Of a DNA stretch of 64,000 nt, positions 17,864-26,964 are shown piece after piece. The notes beneath the pieces were generated by a model. It had not been told where the DNA came from and ran no database searches. It worked only from the letters and a program-made list of their open reading frames with translations. A program made the translations under genes and the position numbers. Source of the DNA: G020348385 sp964580235 (GTDB taxonomy: Bacteria; Acidobacteriota; Aminicenantia; Aminicenantales; Aminicenantaceae); the NCBI GenBank assembly GCA_964580235.1, contig CAZOJY010000002.1, positions 1 through 64,000 of the forward strand. Reading direction: 5' to 3'. The stretch's first letter is position 1. Every line of letters begins with the position of its first letter.

Positions 17864-18357
17864 TGGAATACATCACGGCACCGTGGAGAGAAGAGTATAT
17901 TAAAAAAGTGTCCAAAATGGAGGGGTGCATCTTCTGTCTGGCTTTAAAAGAAAATAAGGACAAGAAATTTTTTATCCTGTACAGAGGACGATACAATTTC
18001 ATTCTGTTGAACAAATACCCATACACACCGGGTCATCTGATGATAGCTCCGTATAAACATCTGAATTCTATCGAATTAGCCGAAAAAGGATCTGCTGAAG
18101 AACTGATCGAACTTCTTAAAAAATGCTTGCGGATTCTAAGAGAACAGTACAATCCTCATGGTTTCAATACCGGGATGAATATTGGACACAGCGCAGGAGC
18201 AGGAGTGGCAGATCATTATCATCTCCACATCATTCCCCGCTGGATTGGAGATTCTAATTTTATGCCTCTTGTTGGAAAAACAAAAGTTGTCTTGAAGGAT
18301 CTCCATACAACCTATGACCAATTGTTCTCCCATTTCCAAAAAAAGGACAACCAGTGA
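17863..18357 (+). CDS. HIT-domain nucleotide hydrolase or phosphorylase (Ap4A-type)
   Basis: A 164-residue histidine-triad protein. The catalytic motif is DHYHLHIIPRW. An N-terminal CIFC pair may bind zinc, as in the Ap4A phosphorylase-like branch. LNKYPYTPGHLMIAP is the usual nucleotide-binding start. The family cleaves dinucleoside polyphosphates or AMP conjugates. The start overlaps the HU stop by one base, and the end overlaps the acyl-CoA dehydrogenase GTG by four, so the gene is embedded in the rpsA operon. The exact substrate is unknown. Confidence 0.92.
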   Translation: MEYITAPWREEYIKKVSKMEGCIFCLALKENKDKKFFILYRGRYNFILLNKYPYTPGHLMIAPYKHLNSIELAEKGSAEELIELLKKCLRILREQYNPHGFNTGMNIGHSAGAGVADHYHLHIIPRWIGDSNFMPLVGKTKVVLKDLHTTYDQLFSHFQKKDNQ

Positions 18358-19496
18358 ATTTTAAACTCACAGAGGACCAGATTCTGATCAGGGATATGAT
18401 CCGAGATTTTGCCCAAAATGAGATCAGCCCTCGCGCCAAAAATCTTGAGGAATCGCATCAATTTCCCGATGAATTGCTGAAAAAAATTTCAGAGCTAGGA
18501 ATCCTGGGCATGTCTATTCCCTCCGAATACGGGGGGATTAAGACAGATACACTCTCCCTTATTCTCGCACTAGAAGAAATAAGCCGCGTCCTTCCTGCCC
18601 TTTCTGTGATCATCAGTGTCCACTGCTCTCTTTTTTCCTATGCCATAGTGAAATTTGGCTCCGATCAACAGAAAAAAAAATATCTTCCCAAAGCCGCTAA
18701 AGGAGAGCTGCTCGGGGCTTTTGCCCTTACTGAGCCGGGAGCTGGATCAGACATTCATGGATTGAACACAAGGGCGGAAAAAAAGGGGGATTTTTATATA
18801 TTGAACGGAACAAAGGCCTGGGTAACCACAGGGAGAGATGCTTTGGCATACATCCTTTTTGCAGCTTCAGAGAATCGACAGGGCGAAAAAAAATTAAGCG
18901 CCTTTATTCTTAAAAAAAACACACCGGGTCTGCAAATCTCCACCATAGAAAAAAAAATGGGCCTGCACGCTTCGATCACCGCAGAGATTGTTCTGGAAAA
19001 CTGCCGAGTTCCAGAGGAAAATCTCCTCGGGAAAGAAGGGAAAGGAGCAGAGATCGCACTGCACTGTCTTGATGGTTCCCGCATCGGAATCGCAGCACAA
19101 TCCGTCGGGCTTTCTCAACGAGCGCTTGATGAGGCCGTCAAATATACCAAACACAGGGAAGCCTTCGGTAAATCTATATCCAATTTCCAGGCCATTCAAT
19201 TCATGATCGCGGATATGGCAACACTCACAGAATCTGCACGTTTGCTCACATACAAGGCGTCATATCTACTGGATAAAGGACTTCCTTTCTCTAAAGAGGC
19301 ATCCATGGCCAAACTCTATGCCTCGGAAGCCGCCAACAAGATTGTTTACATGGCGCTGCAGATTCACGGTGGGTATGGATATTCCAGGGAATTTATTGTT
19401 GAGCAATTATACAGAGACGCTCGAGTCCTCACCATATATGAAGGGACTTCCGAAATACAGCGGCTCGTGATCTCCAAGCATTTGCTGCGAGAATAA
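18354..19496 (+). CDS. Acyl-CoA dehydrogenase (short/branched-chain type)
   Basis: A 380-residue flavoenzyme that oxidises acyl-CoA to enoyl-CoA and passes electrons to ETF. Seen: the FAD/substrate region AFALTEPGAGSDIHGLNTRA, and the C-terminal IYEGTSEIQRLVI with the likely catalytic base Glu363. The length is standard. It starts with GTG four bases inside the HIT gene. A fatty-acid or branched-chain substrate is likely; its place in a translation-linked operon gives no hint which. ETF genes are not in the window. Confidence 0.95.
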   Translation: MNFKLTEDQILIRDMIRDFAQNEISPRAKNLEESHQFPDELLKKISELGILGMSIPSEYGGIKTDTLSLILALEEISRVLPALSVIISVHCSLFSYAIVKFGSDQQKKKYLPKAAKGELLGAFALTEPGAGSDIHGLNTRAEKKGDFYILNGTKAWVTTGRDALAYILFAASENRQGEKKLSAFILKKNTPGLQISTIEKKMGLHASITAEIVLENCRVPEENLLGKEGKGAEIALHCLDGSRIGIAAQSVGLSQRALDEAVKYTKHREAFGKSISNFQAIQFMIADMATLTESARLLTYKASYLLDKGLPFSKEASMAKLYASEAANKIVYMALQIHGGYGYSREFIVEQLYRDARVLTIYEGTSEIQRLVISKHLLRE

Positions 19497-19565
19497 GGGG
19501 TTGATGATTCATGATGCATCGGAAGAATCAGAGTTTGCGAGTGAAAATGCAATAGAGGTGATACC

Positions 19566-21500
19566 ATGCTAAAATCAATGAGAAAAAATCTGAAATCCCT
19601 TGCCCCTGCTCTTTGGTTTGTGATCATTGCCTTCATCATCTCCATTTTTGCTGTATGGGGTGGAGCAGGCCGCCTCGGAGAAAGAGGAGGAACAAACATC
19701 CTTGCATTTGTGGGAAAAGAGAAAATTTCGGTGAGTCTTTACTATCAAACCTTAAGACAACGGTTAGAAGCCATGCGCAAAGAATTCCAGGAGCTTGACA
19801 GCCGGTTCATCCAACAATTGAACATTCCTCAGCAAATCTTGAATCAACTCATCCAGCAGGCTCTCCTGACACAACTATCCAGAGAGATGGGAATAAAAGC
19901 CACCGACGATGAAATACGAAATAAGATCATAAGTTACCCCGTATTCCAAAAGGACGGGCAGTTTATCGGATTTGCCCAGTACCGAAAAATTCTGGATTGG
20001 AACCGCATCCCTCTCTCAGAATTCGAAAATGGCCTGCGGCAAGAAATCATCATGGGAAAAGTTGTCGATGTGCTGACGGCGGGGGTGGCAGTGACCGATG
20101 AGGAATTATGGGAGAACTATAAAAAAACTAATGACACAGCCAGGATAGAATATGTTACATTGGGAACGGACAAGATCAAATTGAATAACGTGCCAGATCC
20201 AGAGGAATTAAAGGAATATTTCGAGACAAACAAGGAAACCTACAAAATCCCGGAAAAAAGGGAAGCCGATTATTATTTTGTCAAAACAGAGGACTTGAAG
20301 GCAGACGTTGAATTGAGCGATTCAGAAATCGAGTCGTACTACAATAAAAATACCGCTCGTTTCAAGGAACCCGAAAAAACGAGGGCCAGCCGGATCTATC
20401 TTCCATTTGGGGACATAGAAAAAGATCTCGTATTGAAAGAGGCCAAAGATTTGCTCGACCAAATAAACAGCGGTCAAGATTTTGGAGAGCTGGCCAGAAT
20501 CCATTCAAAAGATGAAAAAGCTCAAGACTCCGGAGACTGGGGTTTGTACGAATGGAAGAGTTTATCCCAACAGGAACAGGATGAAATCAATAGACTATCT
20601 CCGGGCGATGTTTCCGGCGTGCTGGAAATCTCAGATGGAGCAGTCATCCTCAAAGTGACTGAAAAAGAACCCGAATCCACTCAGCCTCTCAAAGCCGTAA
20701 GGGAAAGAATCATCAACATCCTCCAAGATGAAAAGGCACGTCAGCTGGCCGAAAAGAAAATTACCCAGCTGGAAAAGGCGGCAAAAAAAGAAAACAGCCT
20801 GGATGTCGCGGCACAAACCCTGGGGCTAAGGATCCGCAATTCGGGTCTTCTCAAAGAAAATGATCCGCTGGAGGATATCGATCCCTCTGGATCCATAAGC
20901 ATGACACTGTTCAGCATAAAGGAGAATGAAATTTCTTCGCCGATCTACACATACCAAGGGGTCGGCCTTGCCCAACTGATGAAAATCGAGCCTCCTCGCC
21001 CAGCCAACTTCGAGGAAGTCAAGGAGGAAGTTACAAAGGATTTTACGGCCTTGAAAAAAAAGGACATCGCTATCGAACGAATCAAAAAGGTGAAACGAGA
21101 TCTCAGCAAAAAAAAGCTGGAGGATCTGGCAGAAGATTACTCGCTAGAATACAAAACCGTTGAAGAACACAAAAGAGGGCAATATCTTGGAATTATCGGA
21201 GAGAACAGAGAGATCGACAGGCTTGCATTTTCGCTTCCGCTGAATGAAGCAAGCGACCCGATAGAGTTTGAATCCGGATATGCACTTGTTCAGGTCCTTG
21301 ACCGGAAAGAAGTCACCAAAGAAGACTTTGAGAAGGAAAAGGCAAGCGAAAAAGAAAAATACCTGGAGACGAAGCGAAATAGATTTTTTTCCTCTTATAT
21401 GGCTAAATTACAGGAGGAAAAAGAAGTGAGAATAAGATACGATCTTTTCCAGAAAACAAATTCGGACATTCTTTCCCGTTTTGGGGGCGAAGAGGAATAA
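19566..21500 (+). CDS. PpiD/SurA-like periplasmic peptidyl-prolyl isomerase
   Basis: A 644-residue membrane-anchored chaperone. One N-terminal membrane helix (LAPALWFVIIAFIISIFAVW) is followed by a SurA_N-like helical domain (about 45-210). A parvulin domain follows (about 240-365, with DFGELARIHSKDEKAQDSGD and LSPGDVSGVLEISDG). A long helical C-terminal part contains a second degenerate parvulin-like region. PpiD proteins hold newly exported proteins near the Sec channel. GAGGTG precedes the ATG at 19566. The gene converges on the PlsC-like gene with a 12-bp gap. Confidence 0.9.
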   Translation: MLKSMRKNLKSLAPALWFVIIAFIISIFAVWGGAGRLGERGGTNILAFVGKEKISVSLYYQTLRQRLEAMRKEFQELDSRFIQQLNIPQQILNQLIQQALLTQLSREMGIKATDDEIRNKIISYPVFQKDGQFIGFAQYRKILDWNRIPLSEFENGLRQEIIMGKVVDVLTAGVAVTDEELWENYKKTNDTARIEYVTLGTDKIKLNNVPDPEELKEYFETNKETYKIPEKREADYYFVKTEDLKADVELSDSEIESYYNKNTARFKEPEKTRASRIYLPFGDIEKDLVLKEAKDLLDQINSGQDFGELARIHSKDEKAQDSGDWGLYEWKSLSQQEQDEINRLSPGDVSGVLEISDGAVILKVTEKEPESTQPLKAVRERIINILQDEKARQLAEKKITQLEKAAKKENSLDVAAQTLGLRIRNSGLLKENDPLEDIDPSGSISMTLFSIKENEISSPIYTYQGVGLAQLMKIEPPRPANFEEVKEEVTKDFTALKKKDIAIERIKKVKRDLSKKKLEDLAEDYSLEYKTVEEHKRGQYLGIIGENREIDRLAFSLPLNEASDPIEFESGYALVQVLDRKEVTKEDFEKEKASEKEKYLETKRNRFFSSYMAKLQEEKEVRIRYDLFQKTNSDILSRFGGEEE

Positions 21501-21512
21501 AAAAGGGATCGG

Positions 21513-22271
21513 CTAGACTTTGATGAGCTCCATGAAGAGGTCCTTCACTCTGCGTTCCATGGCCGTTCGGAATTTCTCCACGCTTGCCACAAAGCCATCT
21601 GCCATATAATCCGTAATATACATCGGCTCTCCAATATTGACCTTAATTTTGCTGGGAATAAACGCAGGAGAATGAGTTCCAAAAAAAGCCACCGGTGTAA
21701 CGGCGACGGGAATATTCTCCTCCGTGTAAAGATTATAGGAAAGGATAGAAGGCCCCTTCCGGAAAGGGCTGATATAGGGATTGAGGTCTTTTTTACTCAT
21801 TCTTCCTATTCCCTGGAGCGCGATGATGGCTCTCCCCCGTTTCAGATATTCTTGACATTTCTCGATGGCCAATCTTTTCTGCCTCGTTAAATCCACGGGA
21901 ATGGTGCCAGTTTTGGCCAGGTTGGATGAAACAAAATTAACCAATCGAGATGTTATGGGCTGCAAAATCAAGTTTAAAAAATATCCGAGACTTTTCATAT
22001 GCAATTGGAAATGTTCTCTGATCATAACGCTGAATTCATCCTTGTTGAACAATCGGCTGTTAGCCGTGAAAAAAATCGGACGGGGCACAATCTTTAAGAT
22101 GATCGCCACATCTTTGAACGTCCCGACATGGTTGCCCACAATTATGTTCGGGCCTCTTTTGATAAAATTTCTCTTTCCCAAGACTTCTATTTTTTTTCCG
22201 AGAAGAGAAAAATCACAAAGTTTGATCACCTTGGGCATCAATTTTTTGAATTCCGTTTCAGGGCTGGCCAT
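21513..22271 (-). CDS. PlsC-like acyltransferase with altered catalytic motifs
   Basis: A 252-residue protein with the layout of 1-acylglycerol-phosphate acyltransferases: PNIIVGNHVGTFKDVAII near the N terminus, a middle amphipathic part, and IKVNIGEPMYI near the end. Two key motifs depart from the family. The expected His-x4-Asp reads His48 with Asp54, one residue too many, and the usual FPEGTRS is LQGIGRMS, with Gln153 in place of Glu. It may have a different acceptor, or be weakly active or non-catalytic. It faces iadA across a 131-bp gap. Confidence 0.75.
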   Translation of the reverse strand: MASPETEFKKLMPKVIKLCDFSLLGKKIEVLGKRNFIKRGPNIIVGNHVGTFKDVAIILKIVPRPIFFTANSRLFNKDEFSVMIREHFQLHMKSLGYFLNLILQPITSRLVNFVSSNLAKTGTIPVDLTRQKRLAIEKCQEYLKRGRAIIALQGIGRMSKKDLNPYISPFRKGPSILSYNLYTEENIPVAVTPVAFFGTHSPAFIPSKIKVNIGEPMYITDYMADGFVASVEKFRTAMERRVKDLFMELIKV

Positions 22272-22402
22272 TTTTTTTATTATAACACAATGGGATCAGA
22301 TATAAATAACTCTGAGAAAAAAACTGATGCCTGCTATGCTTGAAAATCCGGATAATCCATGTTAATTTATCGGTTGACTTAAAATCTCACAAACGTCATG
22401 CG

Positions 22403-23584
22403 ATGAAACCGGAAAACATAGTCACAATGATCCGTGGTGGAGATGTTTTTTCACCATTTCCCCTGGGAAAAAAAGATATAATGATCCTGGGGTCAAAGAT
22501 CGGAGCAGTGTCCGATCCTGGCAAGATTCAGATAAAGGGGCTTCCCGTTTTGGAAGTTGATGCCTCGAATAACATATTGATTCCAGGGTTTGTCGACAGT
22601 CATGTCCACATTCTCGGGGGAGGTGGAGAAGGAGGGCCTGCAACTCGGGCCCCAGAAATTTCCATACAAGAAATTGTTGCCTCCGGAGTCACCACGGTCA
22701 TAGGCTGCCTGGGCACGGATGGGACAACCCGGCACATGGAATCCCTCCTCGCCAAAGCCAGAGGGCTGGAGGTTGAAGGCATAACAACGTATATTTTTTC
22801 GGGTTCTTATCAGATACCAGTCGTCACCCTCACGGGTAGTGTGCGTTCGGATATCCTGATCATTGATAAAGTTATCGGGGCTGGGGAAATTGCCTTATCG
22901 GATCACCGGTCTTCCCAGCCAAGCTTTTCAGAATTCGCTCGACTTGCGGCTGACTGCCGAGTGGGAGGGATGTTGAGCCAGAAAGCGGGTGTGCTGCATT
23001 GCCACCTCGGGGATGGCGATCGGAAGCTGGACTTCTTTTTTAGGCTGATGCAGGAAACGGAGATTCCAATCACTCATGTCATCCCCACTCATGTCAACCG
23101 AAATCCTAAACTCCTCGAGGAGGCCATCCGGTTTATCCTACAGGGAGGTTATATGGATCTCACCGCAGAAACAGACCCGATTTCAGACGAGGAACACGTC
23201 AGCATCGCCTCTTCCATCAAGCTCTGCTTGAAAAAAAAGGCTCCACTGGATCACATCACCATCAGTTCGGACGGCAACGGAAGCATGCCTGCGTTCGATC
23301 AGAACGGTCATCTGGTAGGTTTAACCATCGCCACTCAGAAAAGCCTGTGGGCCAATTTCCGCCATCTTCTTAAGGAGGATGTCATCAACTTAGAAGAAAA
23401 CATCCGGCTTTTTTCAACCACGCCTGCCTTCTTCTATAAACTGAAGCAGAAAGGAGAAATCAAGCCTGGAAAGGATGCTGATCTGCTTATGCTGGATAAG
23501 GATTTTAAATTGACGGCCGGCTTCGCAATGGGCCGGAAAATGATGGCCGATGGCAAAATTCTGGTTAAAGGAACTTTCTCCTGA
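22403..23584 (+). CDS. iadA: Isoaspartyl dipeptidase (amidohydrolase family)
   Basis: From the ATG at 22403 the protein has 393 residues, close to E. coli IadA (390). It cleaves dipeptides with an N-terminal beta-linked aspartate, formed from damaged proteins. The metal-binding HVH (67-69) lies in GFVDSHVHI; GGGEGGPATRAPEI and THVIPTHVNRNPKL are family hallmarks. The frame is open to 22340 but the added 21 residues do not match the family. No clear Shine-Dalgarno is present. An NhaC antiporter follows after 61 bp. Confidence 0.93.
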   Translation: MKPENIVTMIRGGDVFSPFPLGKKDIMILGSKIGAVSDPGKIQIKGLPVLEVDASNNILIPGFVDSHVHILGGGGEGGPATRAPEISIQEIVASGVTTVIGCLGTDGTTRHMESLLAKARGLEVEGITTYIFSGSYQIPVVTLTGSVRSDILIIDKVIGAGEIALSDHRSSQPSFSEFARLAADCRVGGMLSQKAGVLHCHLGDGDRKLDFFFRLMQETEIPITHVIPTHVNRNPKLLEEAIRFILQGGYMDLTAETDPISDEEHVSIASSIKLCLKKKAPLDHITISSDGNGSMPAFDQNGHLVGLTIATQKSLWANFRHLLKEDVINLEENIRLFSTTPAFFYKLKQKGEIKPGKDADLLMLDKDFKLTAGFAMGRKMMADGKILVKGTFS

Positions 23585-23645
23585 ACGAAAACGAACTTGA
23601 CCTGATCAGAAGACACGATCTCTGCACAAAAACAGAAAAATCACA

Positions 23646-25043
23646 ATGAATAAAAAACCAAATCTTGCAGTCGCTTTGATCCCCATGATTGCCATGGGCC
23701 TCCTTTTGGGTATCGGCTATGGCATATACCAAATCCGTCCACAAGTGCTTCTTGTGGCTGCAGCTTTTCTAACCGGCTGTTTGGGACTGTTGTTGCGTTT
23801 CAGCTGGCAGGAGATGGAAAGAGGGATTGTTGACAGTATCCATAAGGCCATGCCCGCAATTCTGATCATGCTGTGCGTGGGCATTTTAATCGGCGCCTGG
23901 ATCGCAAGCGGTACCATTCCGATGGTCATTTATTACGGCTTGAAACTCATCTCCCCAAAATTTTTTCTGGTAACCGCCTGTTTTGTCTGCTCCCTGACAT
24001 CGATTGCTACTGGAACTTCCTGGGGGACAATAGGAACTCTCGGCGTTGCTTTTATCGGGATCGCCTTGGGCCTCGGTATTCCCCTGGGACCTGCGGCCGG
24101 AGCCATCGTGGCCGGGGCCTATTTTGGAGACAAAATGTCCCCCTTCTCGGACGTCACAAACTTGGCGCCTGTTGCCGCGGGCTCGAATCTTTTTGATCAC
24201 ATCAAGCACATGCTCTGGTCGGCTACCCCGGCTTGGCTGCTTGGCCTGTTCATCTATTTCCTGGTGGGGCTGAGATACGGAGCGGAATCTGTCGAATCAG
24301 AATCCATGGCTCTTATCACCCAAACCTTGAAAGAAAATTTTCATTTCCACATCCTTCTCTTTTTGCCGATGGCCATTGTCTTCTATTTTGCAGCCACAAA
24401 AAAGCCCACCATACCGGGAATGCTTCTCTCCTCTTTCGTAGCGGGAATCCTTGCCGTCATTTTCCAGAAAGCGTCCATCACAGAAATCGCCGCAGCTTTG
24501 AACACCGGATATCAAGCAAACACAGGAGTTGAACAGGTCGACAAATTGATATCCCGCGGCGGAATGATGAGCATGATGGAAACACAGCTTGTGGCCTTCA
24601 CAGCCTTTAGCTTCGGCGGTATTATGCAGCGCACAGGGCTTCTATCTGTCATCTTGGATAAGGTTATGAAGTTCGCCAACAAGATCTGGAGCATCGTCCT
24701 CACAACCATCGCCGCATCGATCGTAACAGCTCTAGTAACGGGAAGCAGCTACCTTTCCATGATCATCCCAGGAGAACTGCTGGCCCCTATCTATAAAAAA
24801 AAGAATCTTGCCGCAAAAAACCTATCCCGCATCATCGAAGAAAGCGGAGCCATCATCGTCCCTCTTATTCCCTGGAGCATGGCCGGTGTCTATATAACCG
24901 GGACAATCGGTGTTTCAACTTTCACCTACCTCCCATGGGCTATTATGAACTATGCGGCCGTAGTGATTCTGGCCATCTTCGGCTTCACAAAATTCACTAT
25001 GGCCCCAAAATTCCGGGAAGACGAAACCCAAATAGGAAGTTGA
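23646..25043 (+). CDS. nhaC: NhaC-family Na+/H+ antiporter
   Basis: A 465-residue polytopic membrane protein with about eleven or twelve hydrophobic helices. The family region SIATGTSWGTIGTLGVAFIG is followed by GAYFGDKMSPFSDVTNLAP, which carries the conserved acidic residue. NhaC members exchange Na+ (or substrates such as malate and lactate) for H+. It lies 61 bp after iadA on the same strand, so it may import or export a small acid or dipeptide product; that is speculative. Confidence 0.92.
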   Translation: MNKKPNLAVALIPMIAMGLLLGIGYGIYQIRPQVLLVAAAFLTGCLGLLLRFSWQEMERGIVDSIHKAMPAILIMLCVGILIGAWIASGTIPMVIYYGLKLISPKFFLVTACFVCSLTSIATGTSWGTIGTLGVAFIGIALGLGIPLGPAAGAIVAGAYFGDKMSPFSDVTNLAPVAAGSNLFDHIKHMLWSATPAWLLGLFIYFLVGLRYGAESVESESMALITQTLKENFHFHILLFLPMAIVFYFAATKKPTIPGMLLSSFVAGILAVIFQKASITEIAAALNTGYQANTGVEQVDKLISRGGMMSMMETQLVAFTAFSFGGIMQRTGLLSVILDKVMKFANKIWSIVLTTIAASIVTALVTGSSYLSMIIPGELLAPIYKKKNLAAKNLSRIIEESGAIIVPLIPWSMAGVYITGTIGVSTFTYLPWAIMNYAAVVILAIFGFTKFTMAPKFREDETQIGS

Positions 25044-25069
25044 TCCACCATAATTCCATTTTATCTGGA

Positions 25070-25351
25070 TTATTTATTGCCTTTTTTGTCGAAATTCGTG
25101 AGCGCTTTTTTAAAAATCTCGCGGGCCTTTTCTTTTCTCTTCTCCCGCATTTCCGAAGTGGCCTCAAATTTTCTTTCAAATCCCTCCCTTTTTTTCTTCT
25201 CCTGAACCAAAAGATCATCCAAAGATCCTTTCTTTCGCTGGCCCTTTTCCGAGCGAATAATTTGCTGTGTAACAGGGTCAATCCAGAGCACTTTCTGGCA
25301 TCCCGGGCACTGAATACGAAATACCTTTTGATTTTTTTTTGCCGCTTTCAT
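25070..25351 (-). CDS. Small zinc-ribbon/coiled-coil protein of unknown function
   Basis: A 93-residue, very basic protein. The N terminus has a single CPGC pair in VFRIQCPGCQKVLWID, half of a zinc ribbon. The rest is a charged helix likely to form a coiled coil (KKKREGFERKFEATSEMREK). A lone Cys pair could bind metal between two subunits. I recognise no family. A promoter-like element sits 9 nt before the ATG. It converges on nhaC with a 26-bp gap. Confidence 0.7.
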   Translation of the reverse strand: MKAAKKNQKVFRIQCPGCQKVLWIDPVTQQIIRSEKGQRKKGSLDDLLVQEKKKREGFERKFEATSEMREKRKEKAREIFKKALTNFDKKGNK

Positions 25352-25360
25352 GAGATATGT

Positions 25361-25389
25361 AATTTAGCAGAAATTTTTTTTACAGACAA
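25361..25389 (-). promoter_or_regulatory. Promoter for the small zinc-ribbon protein gene
   Basis: The reverse strand has TTGTCT (25389-25384), a 17-base spacer ending in TGC and TAAATT (25366-25361). The ATG at 25351 is 9 nt further on, and no Shine-Dalgarno precedes it, so the mRNA may be leaderless. Confidence 0.45.
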
Positions 25390-25454
25390 GCCAGCAAAAA
25401 CTTCTTGGCCGTGCACATGAAAAACGAGCAAGAATAATGAACTCCAATATAATT

Positions 25455-26906
25455 TCAGACCAGTTTATTTTCCCCATCCGGCAGAATCCTGTGTTTTTTC
25501 ATCAGTTTGAAGAGTCCTTGTCTGCTCAGCCCGATCTCTTCTGCTGTTCGTGTCCGGTTATAGTCACTGCGGGCTAAAGCCTCGTTTAAAAATTTCTTCT
25601 CAAATTCGGCCTTGGCATGAAAATAATCGTACAGAGGAACCGTTGTTTCCCCGTATTGTCGACGAATTTTTTTTGACAGATATTCCTTTCTAATCAGATT
25701 ATCTTCCCCACAAAGAATCAAACACCTCTGGATCTCATTCTGAAGTTCTCTCACATTCCCAGGCCAGGAATAACTCAGCAAGAGCTGAAGAGCATCCGGT
25801 GAAAAATAAACTCTTTCTCGCTTCAACTCACAACAATATTTTTCAATAAGGTGGTTTACAAGGCTTAGGATGTCCTCTCTTCTTTTCCGCAAGGGGGGAA
25901 TATTGAGGGACACGATATTTAGGCGATAAAAAAGATCTTCCCGGAAACGGCCCTCGCTGACTTCTTTCTCGATATCCTTATTCGTTGCAGAAATAAACCG
26001 GACATCGATCAAGCGCATTCTATTTTCACCGATTCGCCTGATCTCTCTTTCCTGAAGAACTCGTAGAAATTTAGCCTGAAGAGAAGGAGAGAGGTCTCCA
26101 ATTTCGTCCAAAAAAAAAGTGCCTTGGTTGGCCTCTTCGATAAGGCCCGGTTTTTCCCTTACGGCCCCTGTGAAGGCCCCTCTTGTGTAACCAAATAACT
26201 CGCTTTCCAGGAGGTGATCAGGGATGGCTCCACAATTAATGGCAATAAATTTGCTCATTTTTCTCGGACCCGAATTATGAATAGTCCTTGCTACGACTTC
26301 TTTCCCAGTGCCGCTCTCGCCAGAAATGAAAACAGAGATATCATTGTTCTTCACGCAATCTATGAAATGCAAAACATGCAAAAAATCTTGACTTTTTCCC
26401 ACAAAACAGGATGAATTAAATCTAACAGTCTCCGTTTGATTTTTTATTTTCGATCGCCGTTTCAACAGGATATGGACAGGCCGGGCAAAACCTGACAAAA
26501 CCTCGATATCCCGGGTGGAATACACTCCGCCGGCATCTCTCCTCATTAAATATATTCCCCCGATAGGTCTCCCCTTTTCGACGAGAGGATGGCAGACAAT
26601 ATTATCCGAAATTCCGAGATGTTGATCAGAGATAACCAAAGGATGTCCATTTTCGACAGCATCTCTGATTATATCAACCCGAAGCTGTTTTTCTTCAATT
26701 TGAGAAACATGCCGAACTTCCTGTTCGATTATACGGCTCTTTTGATCAACAAGAAGGATCGCTCCCAACTGAGAAGGAATTTCCTCCATGATCACATCCA
26801 GCATCTTTCCTAGAGAAGATGAGCACATTTCTTTCACGATTGAACCATTCTGATAACGATTCCTGCCTTTATCTTTTCTCACATAATAAGGATAATGGCA
26901 GAACAC
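25455..26906 (-). CDS. Sigma-54-dependent transcriptional activator with GAF sensor domain
   Basis: A 483-residue enhancer-binding protein. A GAF-like domain occupies about 30-150 (GAILLVDQKSRIIEQEVRH). The AAA+ domain carries GESGTGKEVVARTIH and the sigma-54 contact loop RGAFTGA. The C-terminal Fis-type helix-turn-helix is NRTRTAEEIGLSRQGLFKLM. There is no receiver domain, so activity is probably set by a ligand or partner of the GAF domain. The start is uncertain: the frame begins with GTG at 26906, and later GTG codons would also fit. It lies 58 bp downstream of the TPR gene, same strand. Confidence 0.93.
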   Translation of the reverse strand: MFCHYPYYVRKDKGRNRYQNGSIVKEMCSSSLGKMLDVIMEEIPSQLGAILLVDQKSRIIEQEVRHVSQIEEKQLRVDIIRDAVENGHPLVISDQHLGISDNIVCHPLVEKGRPIGGIYLMRRDAGGVYSTRDIEVLSGFARPVHILLKRRSKIKNQTETVRFNSSCFVGKSQDFLHVLHFIDCVKNNDISVFISGESGTGKEVVARTIHNSGPRKMSKFIAINCGAIPDHLLESELFGYTRGAFTGAVREKPGLIEEANQGTFFLDEIGDLSPSLQAKFLRVLQEREIRRIGENRMRLIDVRFISATNKDIEKEVSEGRFREDLFYRLNIVSLNIPPLRKRREDILSLVNHLIEKYCCELKRERVYFSPDALQLLLSYSWPGNVRELQNEIQRCLILCGEDNLIRKEYLSKKIRRQYGETTVPLYDYFHAKAEFEKKFLNEALARSDYNRTRTAEEIGLSRQGLFKLMKKHRILPDGENKLV

Positions 26907-26964
26907 GGCCTGATACGGAACAGAATAAGGATGTAAGAATAAGAAGGTCCAGAGTTAGAGAAGG

